From Manihot esculenta (lineage: Eukaryota > Streptophyta > Magnoliopsida > Malpighiales > Euphorbiaceae): a stretch of DNA of 64,000 nucleotides. Below are positions 43,953 to 54,354 of the stretch, in pieces; within the stretch, counting starts at the first letter, position 1; each line of letters opens with the position of its first letter. The stretch is taken from NCBI RefSeq assembly GCF_001659605.2, contig NC_035164.2, positions 16,268,295 through 16,332,294 on the forward strand. The letters are read 5' to 3'. Both the position numbers and the translations under genes were made by a program. The notes under the pieces were generated by a model. It saw nothing but the letters and a program-made list of their open reading frames with translations, did not search any database and had not been told where the DNA came from.

Positions 43953-46085
43953 GAATGTTGTATAGGTCAGGATTTTTTTGGGTCTAGCTGGGTACTACAG
44001 ACGGTTTGTAAAATGGTTTCCACTTATAGCAGCTCTACTGACTAAATTACTACATAAGGATGTTAAGTATGTTTGGGATGATAGATGTCAGGCAAGCTTT
44101 GACAAATTAAAGACTATGCTTACTAAAGCACCTGTACTTACACAACCTATTTCTAGGAAAGAATTTATGATATACAGTGATGTTTCTCATAATGGACTTG
44201 GACGTGTTTTGATGTAAGAAGGTAAAGTGATTGCCTATGCTTCTAGACAACTGAAGCCACATTAGAAGAACTATCCTGCCCATGATCTAGAGTTGGCCGC
44301 CATACTTTTTGCACTAAAGATATGGAGGCATTACTTATATGGTGAGAAATGTTACATCTATACAGATCATAAAAGTCTGAAATACTTACCCACACAAAAG
44401 GAGCTAAACCTGAGACAGAGAAGATGACTGGAGTTACTGAAAGATTATGATTACATTATAGATTATCACCTAGGCAAAGCTAATCTGGTAGCAGATGCAC
44501 TCAGCAGGAAATCCTTATTTGCATTAAGAGCAATGAATGTGCGGTTGACTATAGCGGATGATGGAGCTATCATAGCATAATTAAAAGTTAGACCCAGCTT
44601 ACTACAACAAATTAAAGAAGAATAGAAATAAGATACAGAGATAGCTTTATAGACTAGACAAGTACAAGAGGTGAAGAAGTAGAAGCATGTGATAAGTGAT
44701 GATGGCTACCTGTACTATAGTAACAGAATATGTGTACCTAACATTAGAGAGTTGAAATTGAGTATTCTTATAGAGGCACACAATAGTCCATATGATATGC
44801 ATCTAGGTAGCACTAAGATGTATTAAGATCTGAAGGTGCACTATTGGTGGCCGGGTGCACTATTGGTGGCCGGGTATGAAAAGAGATATAATTGAATTTG
44901 TAACAAAATATTTGACATGTCAACGGGTAAAAACAGAACATTAGGTTCCATTAGGGTTATTGCAGTCTATCGTTATACCAGAATGGAAATGGGATAGAAT
45001 TACCATGGATTTTATAACAGGATTGCCACTCACACCAAGTAAGAAAGATGCCATTTGGATAATAGTTGACAAGTTAACTAAATCAGCACATTTCTTGCCA
45101 ATCAGAATGGATTATACATTGGAAAAGTATGCAGAATTGTACATTAATGAAATTGTGAGAATGCATGGTGTTCCTATCTATATCATATCAGACATAGATC
45201 TAAGATTCACATTCAGATTCTGGGAAAAACTACATGAAGCTCTAGATCCAAAATTGAATTTTAGTACAGCTTTTCATTCTCAGGCAGACTGCCAGTCAGA
45301 GGGAGTAATTCAAGTTTTGGAAGATACACTCAGAAGTTGTGTAAATAAATTTGAAAGAAGCTGGGAAAGATATCTTCCACAAGTAGAATTTGCTTACAAC
45401 AACAGTTATCAGGCTAGTATTAAGATGGCCTCTTATGAAGCATTGTATGGCAGAAAATGTAGAATCCCATTATACTGAATAGAACTTAGTGAAACTAAAC
45501 TTGTAGGTCCAGAGTTGATAAGACAAACTGAGGAGAAAGTGAAAATTATCAAAGAAAGATTGAAAGTTGTAACAAATAGACAAAAATCCTATGTAGATTT
45601 GAGAAGAAAATATATAGAATTTGTTGTTAGGGACAAAGTGTTTTTAAAAGTTTCTTCATGGAAGAAAGTGCTAAGATTTGGTAAGAAATGTAAGTTGAGC
45701 CCTCAGTTTATTGGTCCATATGAAATAATTGAGAGTGTGGGTCCAGTAGCCTACAGGCTAGCTTTACCTCTAGAGTTAGACAGAATACACAATGTCTTCC
45801 ATGTATCCATGTTAAGAAGATACAGATCTAACCTTTCACATGTTATTTCAGTAAAACCATTGATATTCAACCTAACTTAACTTATAAAGAAAAACCAGTG
45901 AAAATTTTAGCAAGGGAAATGAAAGAGTTAAGAAATAAGAATATTCCCTTAGTTAAAGTGTTATGGAGAAATCACAAGGTAGAAGAAGCTACATGGGAGA
46001 GTGAAGAAGTAATGAAACAACAATATCCATAATTATTCAAAGCAGGTAAAATTCCGATGATGAAATTTCTTAAGAGGGGAAGAGT
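43953..46085 (+). pseudogene. Decayed Tekay-like pol remnant (RT end, RNase H, integrase, chromodomain)
   Basis: Coding homology starts at once after the Athila-2 LTR ([15 protein letters not shown]). It runs through RNase H ([31 protein letters not shown]), a broken HHCC finger, the integrase core (TMDFITGLPL, ISDIDLRFT, CQSEGVIQ: acidic residues present, neighbours mutated), the GPF-like YIGPYEII-type module (FIGPYEIIESVG) and a chromodomain-like tail (NIPLVKVLWRNHKVEEATWE). Many stops interrupt it. An exact 19-bp tandem duplication at 44836-44873 shifts the frame. It is more distant from element 1 than element M is. This is the oldest layer of the nest; the 5' half should be left of the window. 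Confidence 0.88.
46068..46085 (+). other. Polypurine tract of the Tekay-like remnant
   Basis: TTCTTAAGAGGGGAAGAGT lies directly before the LTR start TGTAACATCC at 46086. It resembles the PPT of element 1 (TTAAGGGGGGGAGAA). Confidence 0.75.
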
Positions 46086-47525
46086 TGTAACATCCTGAAA
46101 CCCATAGTCAGGAATAGTGACATGACTAGGTATGAGTTAGGTTATTTTACTATTAGAGCTAGTGGCATTAGGGGAGGTGCTAAGTTATCCCGAGCTACTT
46201 AGGGGAGCTGCTAGCATAACTCTAAACTGCTAATAATTGAATCATAGAAAACTCAAATCAAGAAACAGACATATCTAAAAATAAAGTAGACAGTATGACT
46301 AGCAAGTCGAAAATAAGTCACTTTTGAGAGGTGCTTACAGTTTTTCAACGTGCTCGCTTCAGGTGCTTGTTAAAATCTGACATGCTTACTTAAGTGAAAA
46401 TGACTTCTAAAGGCTAAAAGCATAATTTAGTAGGTCAATATATGAATATTGGAAGTTTGAAAACTAAATTGAAACATAGTAAAGAGTTTAGTAGGTTAAA
46501 GTGTGAATATGAAAAGTTTAAAGATAAAATTCAGTTTAGTCCTTCATGTTTTCCACCTCTTCACCTAAACTCTCCATGTGCTACCTAACTAAGCATGAAA
46601 GAAACGATAAAACAAAATGAAAAATAGGTTGTCTTCTCCACCCATCTTATTGCCGTACCTTATGCCATTGAAAAGTAAAGATTTTGCTTTTTATTTCTTC
46701 CACCAAATCAAAGTCAAACTCTCACCAAATCAACTTCTTACTTCAATTAAAATTCACCCTAAGACCAAGAGCTAAAGGAAGAGCCATATATTGAAGGAAT
46801 TGAAGAAGAAATGTTTAGGGTTCCATATACATCAAGCTTGAAAATCAAAGGTGAGCTTAGAAATGTATAGGAAATAGAATCTTCTCACTTCTTCATGCAT
46901 GAATTTAAATTATAAAGCTTTAATTTTTAATTTATTCAATCCTTTCCAAAGATATAAATTTACCTAAGTGAAGGAATATCAAAGGGAAAGGAGATAGCTA
47001 GAGAGTAGAAGTGGAAAATAAAGAGAAATTCAAGAAAGGTTTGGTGTTTGTATAATTTTTCTGTTTTCCTTTGATTTTATCATGAATATGTGAAATTAGG
47101 AATTGATTTTACTTGCTGGAAATATTGCTTTGATTATATAAGTATGTTATATGAATGTTAAAATGGTGTTTGAAAGACTTAAAGTAAAGAAATTTAACAT
47201 GAGATATAAAAGTGCAAACCTGGCAGGATAGATTTTAACAGGACAGCTTATGTTAACAACTTCATAACTTATTGTGTAGTTATTAAAATTAGACCTAAAA
47301 TATACCAAATGAAAGCTAAGACAAAGAGCTAAAACTTTCATGAATTGAGTAAATTCTGAATCTATAAGTAAGATAATATAAATTGCAAGTGAACTTAAAC
47401 TGGATACAGTGATAAAGGATTCGGAACAGAGTGTATTAATTATATCATAGCTGGCTTGCTACGGGCTCCAACGACCTTAAGTCAATCTGAACCCTAACGC
47501 TAGTAATGGTCCGATTTTCAACTCG
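46086..47525 (+). repeat. 3' LTR of the Tekay-like remnant (different LTR family)
   Basis: Starts TGTAACATCCTGAAACCC. Most of it shows no similarity to the TGTAATACCCGGC family, but its last about 75 bp (from GGCTTGCTACGGGCTCC to GGTCCGATTTTCAACTCG) match that family's terminal block. It breaks off before the expected GTTACA, where another LTR fragment begins. No gene content. Confidence 0.72.
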
Positions 47526-48637
47526 TTTTCTACACACTTTCTTATATGCTTTTAGGGGTTTCTTGGGGTAGTTTTAAGAGTTGTAAAAGTTATGTTTGGT
47601 TCGTCATTTAAGTCCATTTGTGTAGGATTGGACTTGAGAGACCGCAGAAGCCGGCAGTGAGATAACTATTTTAGAGCTAGGCTTGCGTTAATTAGAGATG
47701 AGTAAAACTAAATTAAACTATTATTTTAAAAGAAATCAAACGTTTTAAGCATACTCATGCATCATGAATTTTATATGTGTATGAATAAGTTATTTTGCAT
47801 TAGAATTCACAAATATAATGCATTACATAATTAATTGTTGTTGTGGATTGATGTTGGATGATTCACTAGCCCTCAACCATGTTATGATATGTTATGACGG
47901 ATACGGAACTCCAGGTCTAGGCTTATTCTATGCCCATGGCACTATGTAAGAGAGAGACAACTGTGTCCATTCTACGCTTTTGGCACTATAAATATGTTAT
48001 GTTATTTTAAGAGGTATTCTTAAGGAGCACCCGTTTTGGGGCGGGGTCGATTGGTATTATAGAGGGTTACTAGTGAAAAGTCCATCTTGATGTGAATTAT
48101 TTCTGTTATAAGGTACTCATACGATCATATGTTTTATTAAACTGTTTTATGTTATGTTTTTATTCACTAGGCTCTAATAGCTATCTCTTTCCCCTAACCT
48201 CAGGTTTGTAGGACCAGAGTTATCTTGGCAGGTCAACAATGTTCTTTAGTATAGCTCTTATGCAATAGTTTAGTTATGGACTAATGTATTGTGGTTTAAA
48301 ATTGTGTTTTGTTTGGGTTTTCCTTTATGATCCCTTTGCTAATGATATTTTTGTGTAAAAGTTTTAAGTTTAATCTATATTTGAACAAAACTGTGGTTTG
48401 ATGTCCATAGTGGAGTATTTCATGAGTGTTCTAGTATGGATTATGTTTTCAGTTATGTATGTATGCAAATATCGAATTTTGGTTCATAAGATGAACATAT
48501 TTATGTACTTTTTTAAGATTATGTTTGGAATTATATCATATGTAACAAGATATATTGTAGGCTTGTTATGAGTTTCAGCGATCTTAAGTCGATCTAAACC
48601 CTAACACCAGTAACGGTCCGGTTTTTAGGTCGTTACA
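47526..48637 (+). repeat. 5'-truncated LTR of the TGTAATACCCGGC family
   Basis: Corresponds to the middle-to-end part of the family LTR: GGTTCGTCATTTAAGTCC block, two degraded hairpin units near 47908-47990, and the end block finishing AGGTCGTTACA at 48637. It is considerably diverged, so probably old. No coding content. Confidence 0.82.
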
Positions 48638-48649
48638 ATAGTGTTTTAG

Positions 48650-49800
48650 AGCTAATATACCATTCACTGATACAACCAAGACTCATTCTAAGAATATATT
48701 TCATAAATATCTTTTGTTGTAATTTTTTAATCCACGGATCTGCGATCATGAGATCAATTCTTGTGTGCTCAATAAACATCTTTGTTTCTGAACTTTCTCA
48801 TTAATGATAAATTACTTTAATTCTATTTTTTTATATTTAGAATATTTGTCATTTTTAGAGAAAAATATTATTGCAGAACTACCATTATAAATTCTCAGTA
48901 GCTTCCTAATGATGTTGACTATTCCAAGTACTAAAAATATACCACAAATTATGCTTTCATAATTGAAGATATAGTGACAAACTGTTTGGTCTTTTCATAA
49001 TTATGCTCCTTTGTTGATAGGAATAAATAGTCAAAAGTGGACTTTCTATTGTCAATTTATCTAGCAAAATCTGAGTTTAGGTATCTAACCACTTTCATTG
49101 ATTAGATCTTCTATAAATGAATATTTAGTCTTTAGTTTTTTAGAGATATCATAAAGCCTTCTTTACAGCTTTTTAGTGAATATAAATTAAATTGTTCACA
49201 ACAAATAATATGAGACTTTTTTTCATTTCAAGATATTCTATATGATTCTTTGAACATTGTTTAAGACTAAATTTATCTTATTTCTTTAGTCTTACAGCCC
49301 AAATCATTCCCAACAATAATAAGCCATCAATGCACATAATTAAAAAAAAAAAAAACTTGCTCCACTGATCCTTTGATCAATAATATTTTTCTTGAAATTA
49401 AAAGGCTTTAATGGTATTATTAAACTTAATATACTATAGTCAAGATATTTGCTTAATGTTGTATTGATTTTTTAAGTTTACGCATAATGTGACCTTTACT
49501 TCAAATGAAAAACTTTCAAGTTGATCTATAAACTTTAGTTTCAAGTTCTACATTCAAAAAGGTTATTTTCACATTAATTTGGTATAACTATAAGTCATAA
49601 TGAGCGACGAAATCCATAATTATTCTAAATAAGTCTTTTTTGAGACTGGTGAAAATCTATCTTTACAATCAATATCATTTTTGTGAGTATATACCTTAGT
49701 AACAAATCTTTCTTTATGTCATTTGATATTGCCATTTGAGTCGTGCTTAGTCTTAGTGATCCATTTATATGCAACTCGTTTAGATAATTTGCCAGATCTC
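48650..49800 (-). pseudogene. Copia RT and RNase H remnant
   Basis: On the minus strand, with stops and frame changes, it matches Tnt1-type copia pol. RT at about 49800-49430: KWITKTKHDSNGNIK, DIDCKDRFSPVSKKDLFRII, TFLNVELETKVY, KLKKSI. RNase H at about 49150-48650: LGIVNIIRKLLRIYNGSSA, IFFSKND, FIEHTRIDLMIADP. The order on the minus strand (RT then RNase H, downstream of IN at 50990-50100) is that of Ty1/copia. Heavily decayed. Confidence 0.83.
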
Positions 49801-50990
49801 ATACTTTATTTTGTTACATAGTTTTTAACTCATCTTTTAAGCAATCTAACTATTTATCAAACTCAATAATTTTATGATTTGTAAAATAAAACTTGATCCT
49901 TATTGATTCCAATAACAAAATATGATTCTTGCAAATAGACCATATAATATTAAGCAATTGCCAATCTCTTTTCTTATTGTGATCTTCTTTATGCCATTTT
50001 TGTGATTCACTTTTATCAATACTTTGTAAATTAGTCCTTTCACGGTATATTACATCATTTTGTTCTCCAATATTATTTGAACTTTTAATAATTGTTTGGA
50101 CAGTATATAAAAAATGAGTGAAAAATAATATTAACAAGTATAGAAAGATTAATTTTAGTTTCTTGTATATTCACATCTTGTTTTTCAATACTCCTACTAA
50201 CTTTATTACTCTCAAGAAATTTAGCATTATCAGTTTTTGTAATTATTGGACTAAGGTTTAGAAAATAAAAACTATATCCTTTATATTTCTCTTGATAACT
50301 AATAAACTGCCCATTGATCATTTTATAATCTAATTTTTTTTATGTGGATTATAAATTCCTAGTTCTGCTAGACAATCCTAACATACAAATGTCTTAAGTT
50401 AGGGTTTTTTTTTTCCAATCCTTAATTCATAAGGTAATTTTAGGACTGACTTACTAGAAACTCTAAGTATATAGTGGTTTTAAGCGCATTCATCCACAGA
50501 GATATAGGTAAGAAGAGATAATCATTACATTGCTAACCATATTCATTAATACCTGTATTTACCTTTTTACTACACCAATTTGTTAAGGTGTATCCAATAT
50601 AGTATATTGTATATTTATGCCATAACCTTTTAAGAATTTAAAAGATGGACTAGGATATTATTCTAATTCAATATATTTCTCTTACTACCCATTACTTCTA
50701 TATGATCTTATTATTTTCATCTTTATATTTAATTGTCTCTCAATCTCATTTATGTACACTTTAAGTGCATCTACTGATGGAGACTTATTATGCAAATAAA
50801 CATCGTTAATAAGGGTGACAAAATACTTTCTCCACCAAAGATAAAACATCAAAAGGTCCATACAACAGGTGTATCATTTCAAAAGCTAAGTATTTCTTGT
50901 AACTCTTTCCTTACTGTGTATGATTTATTTTTCCTTAATATAATAATACACATTAAAGTCAGTAAAACTAAATTCAAATAGAATTTCATT
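49801..50990 (-). pseudogene. Copia integrase remnant
   Basis: Minus-strand matches to Tnt1-type integrase: VDALKVYINEIERQLNIKMK, FLKGYGINIQYTILDTP, QIGVVKR (the N-G-V-A-E-R region, catalytic Glu position mutated), ALKTTIYLEFLVSQS, and the C-terminal GYSFYFLN...NAKFLESNKVSRS. Many stops. Two apparent ORFs of 78 and 95 aa within it are slices of this remnant. Confidence 0.82.
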
Positions 50991-51529
50991 ATTTACTAAC
51001 TTTGATAATCTTTCTTTAGATATGTGATTTACTTATACCTCAATAAAGTAGAATTCTCATTTAATTTACTACACTTACTTCCAATATTACTATAAGTAAT
51101 AATCAAGGATTCAATAAAAGTATTATCAATTTTTTAGTTTATATAAATTATCAGAGAAAACTCCATAATCAATTATAGAATTATCATTATTTTATAAATT
51201 GAAATATCTACGTCTAAACTTAACGTTAAACCTAAATACATAAGTTACACAGAGAATTTGTAATAGATCTAAATTGGTAATCACTATCTAAGATCAAATG
51301 GTAAGTCCCAATGCCCTCAATTAGGCCTTTATGTGGTGTCCCACATACATCATATTGGATATGGGTAATAGCACCATAATCAAACCATCAAGTATTATTA
51401 GAAACTTTAATAAGTTTAATTCAAAACAGACATAAGTAAAAATGTTACTTTTCTTTTTGAATCAAACTTTATGTTTCTGGCCATTTTTTTATAGTGTCCT
51501 ACTTTTTTACAAACACTTATTTACTACTT

Positions 51530-51845
51530 ATTTCTTATGAAGATAACTCACTCTAAAAGTTAACTCAAGGGGGAGGAGTACCTAAGATCCTTATGAGGGG
51601 CACTTTCCTCTATTCCAAACTGATGTGGAATTCAACATATCCCCCCTCATACCCAGAATTATATTAGAATTATACTGGAGCCTAACATATTTACAAAAGG
51701 CTCAATATCAGTGGGGAGGCTCTGATACCATATTAATTTTAAACCAACCCTAAGTCACTCTAAAAGGTAGCTCAAGGGGAAGGAGTGCCTAAAACTCTTA
51801 TAAAGAGCATATTACCCATATCCCAAACCAATGTGGGATTTAACA
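51530..51845 (-). mobile_element. TRIM-like miniature retrotransposon in copia gag
   Basis: On the minus strand: a short LTR of about 115 bp starting TGTTAAATCCCACATTGG (51845-51731), then TGGTATCAGAGCC (PBS for initiator tRNA-Met, 51730-51718), about 70 non-coding bp, a purine tract TATGAGGGGGGATA (about 51651-51638), then a second short LTR starting TGTTGAATTCCACATC (51637 downwards). LTR-PBS-PPT-LTR within about 315 bp and without coding is the TRIM layout. Exact left end uncertain. Confidence 0.72.
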
Positions 51846-52435
51846 TTTTCCTCCTAAATTAACTTATTGACCGATCCGTTAACATTTCACTTATCCTTAA
51901 TAGTATCATAATTAATTTTGAAATTGCCTATATTTAGGAGGTAGTGATTTCAAAATAAACTACACCAAAAAGGAATCTTTCATTATTATCCTAAAAGTTT
52001 TTAGTCTTACTACAATATCACTTTTCTCTATCCCAAATCGATGTGGAATTAAACATATCCCCTCATGTCTAGAATTGTACTGGAGTGTAACATATTTACA
52101 GAAGACCCAATATCTGTGGGGAAGCTCTAATACCATATTAATTTTAGACCAACCCTAACTCACTCTAAAAACTAGCTCAAGGGGAAGGAGTGCCTAAGAC
52201 TCTTATAAAGGGCATATTACCTCTATTCCAAACCGATGTGAGATTTAACATTTTCCTCCTAAATTAACTTATTGACCAATCCATTAACATTCCACTTATC
52301 CTCAATAGTATCATAATTAATTTTGAAATTGCCTATATTTAGGAAAAAGTGATTTCAAAATGAACTACACTAAAAATGAATCTTTTATTATTATCCTTAA
52401 AATTTTTAGTCTTCCTACAATATCACTCTATCCAA
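51605..52435 (-). repeat. Tandem duplication, about 405-bp unit, of copia gag plus TRIM sequence
   Basis: The TRIM PBS/LTR and the gag piece to its right occur twice at a constant offset of 405 bp (TACCATATTAATTTTA at 51726 and 52131). In the right copy the PBS is mutated and the second short LTR stops after about 30 bp, where it joins gag sequence near 52022. Confidence 0.85.
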
Positions 52436-52800
52436 TAATATGCTCTTACATACCTTTAACTTTAAACTTTATAGTCGTTGGTTATGCCATTAGAATACAA
52501 CAAATGACTTATCTATGAAATGAAATATATCTTCTACAAGCTTAATGTATTTTTATTTCTATCATTTTATGAAATAATTATTTTAATGTCGTTGGTAATA
52601 GTCATTTGCAAAATATAATGCTTAATCTGTTTGACTATTTCCATTACTTATTGTAAAACTTCTCATCCTCACTGATTATATTATGATAGCAATGAGTTTA
52701 ACTTTCTATAATGCTAAGTTAATGTCCAAGATACTTGAATGGAACTGTACTTATTCATTTTGTCTAGAGAAATTCAATCCTTTAAACATGGTAATAGATA

Positions 52801-53055
52801 AGTTTGGAAATTAAAAAAAATAGTCGTAAAATAATTTAAATGCTTTAAATTAAAATGAGTCGGATAACTTAAACTATATAAAGTATATTACATATCTCTT
52901 GGGTAAATACTATATTATCATAAATTAAATGTATTTGAACTTGATTGGACAAATAATTAACTTGCATTAAATATACAAGTTGTCTTTAGATATTTAATAT
53001 ATATTTGATTAAATATTATTGTCTCCATAATAATGCTATTTATGAAATAATTGAT
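52801..53055. other. AT-rich gene-less stretch
   Basis: Upstream of the copia gag start on the minus strand. I see no coding content or repeat structure; it may be copia leader or LTR too decayed to recognise. Confidence 0.5.
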
Positions 53056-53253
53056 TCCTTTTGTGTAAATTTTTTTTTTTGAAAATAAAAATAATTAAAG
53101 AAAAGAAAAGGGTGCAACACGAGGACTTCCCAAAAAGACACACATTTTAGTACTGCTCTCATCTAAGGCCCAAACACGTTTAATTTCGAAGTTCTAATGG
53201 ATCTGGTGCATTAATGTTAGTATGATCCCACCCCTCCTTTTGTGTAAATTTTT
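53056..53253 (-). mobile_element. Retroposed 5S rRNA copy with poly(A) tail and target-site duplication
   Basis: The 5S-like segment (53110-53234, minus strand) is followed in its own direction by a T/C-rich trailer of about 28 bases and then an A run (T11 at 53071-53081 on the plus strand). The unit is bounded by the 19-bp direct repeat TCCTTTTGTGTAAATTTTT at 53056-53074 and 53235-53253. Poly(A) plus a long TSD is the signature of LINE-type retroposition. Confidence 0.85.
53110..53234 (-). pseudogene. 5S rRNA pseudogene
   Basis: On the minus strand it begins GGGTGGGATCATACTAAC and ends CGAGTC/CTCGTGTTGCACCC. Over its whole length it matches plant 5S rRNA (recognisable TTCGAAATTAAACGTGTTTGG, GGAAGTCCTCGTGTTGCACC), with many substitutions concentrated in the middle and internal promoter region. 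It stands alone, not in a 5S tandem array. Not expected to yield functional rRNA. Confidence 0.9.
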
Positions 53254-54354
53254 AAAATTTATTATAGACATTTCATTAATAATCCATAATTTTATGCATT
53301 TGAGCATTATTTTAATTTGGCCACGGACACTAACTAACAAACTATATTATATTTACATCATTATGCTATTTTAGTGATTAACCATATATAAAATATAACC
53401 ATAAATCATGCATAAAATCTAATATTTATTTAATAATTAAAACATATAAACTTAAATAGATTTAATTATTGTCCTTAATTAAATTGAGTAACAAATATAA
53501 TTTAATTTTCTTAATAAGAAAATTAATTTTATTTATTTATTTATTTTCTTATAAGAGTCAAATTTCTAAACTTATTTTCTAAAAAGGTATTTTTATGGAC
53601 ATATACAATTTGTTAAAAATTTAAATATTAATTCCAATAATAATAAACCTTTTTATGGACATATACAATTTGTTAAAAATTTAAATATTAATTCCAATAA
53701 TAATAATAGTAATAAGAAATGTTAAATTTGAATCGGACTTAATTCATCCTAAAAATTAGTTCAGAGAGGGATGAGTGCCTATAATCCATATAAAAGGCAC
53801 ATTACTCCATTTCACAATCGAAAACAAAATATTAATATTATTATTAATTATTCCATTGAAAACTTCTCGCCTGTTTCAACGAAATTGATTTACTTTCATA
53901 ACTATTTTTTTATATTTCAATAAAGTTGCCCCATAAAATCCATCAACATAATGAAAATCGTATTTTTTTTCATAGTGATTTTGGCCATTTGGCGAAATTT
54001 CAACATTTTTTGTAAAATTTTTTCGATACCGACTATTGTATCAGACGACTCTAACATCATTTCGTCACACTAATTCACGATTTATTCTTTTTTTTTTTTT
54101 AACTTCAATCTCTGATCAATAATTTGTAAATATAAACTTTAAAATTTGAATTTTTTAATGAAAATAGTAATTATATTGAAAATCAACTAAACAAAGTCTA
54201 ACATAGACTGAGCAATTGGCATAACAGAAGAGGGAATTTCCTCAACCCATATATGCTCATGTGATAATGTGCCAAAACATGGGCAAATTTATTAGCTAAA
54301 TGTGGAACATAGTGAAATGAAACAGAAGTCTTTTTGAAATAGCCAAAGCATCTA
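53254..54354. other. AT-rich intergenic or decayed repeat DNA
   Basis: No coding signal. It contains a direct tandem duplication at 53591-53706 and, at about 53727-53815, a diverged piece similar to the short TRIM LTR (TTCAGAGAGGGATGAGTGCC, AAAAGGCACATTAC). Otherwise nothing recognisable. Confidence 0.55.
53591..53706. repeat. 60-bp exact tandem duplication
   Basis: The sequence from TTTTTATGGACATATACAAT to ATTCCAATAATAATAA occurs at 53591 and again 60 bp later at 53651, with no difference visible over about 55 bp. It is a recent local duplication in otherwise old DNA. Confidence 0.9.

Larger units (their letters stand above)
51425..52800 (-). pseudogene. Copia gag remnant interrupted by a TRIM-like element and a tandem duplication
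   Basis: Minus strand: an N-terminal block LNFSRQNE-VQFHSSILDINLAL (about 52790-52720), a middle block GNFKINYDTIEDKWNVNGLVN (about 52340-52270), and a zinc-knuckle-like block VCKKVGHYKKMARNIKF (about 51520-51460, first Cys lost). These are hallmarks of Tnt1-type copia gag. Between the last two blocks lie a mini LTR element (51530-51845) and a 405-bp duplication. Confidence 0.75.

Noticed and set aside
51718..51730. PBS of the copia element itself
   Set aside because: It lies between gag blocks of the copia remnant and is paired with a 115-bp LTR and a PPT only about 80 bp away, which fits a TRIM inserted in gag better.
53110..53234. Functional 5S rRNA gene
   Set aside because: Many substitutions including in the internal control region, a single isolated copy, poly(A) and target-site duplication.
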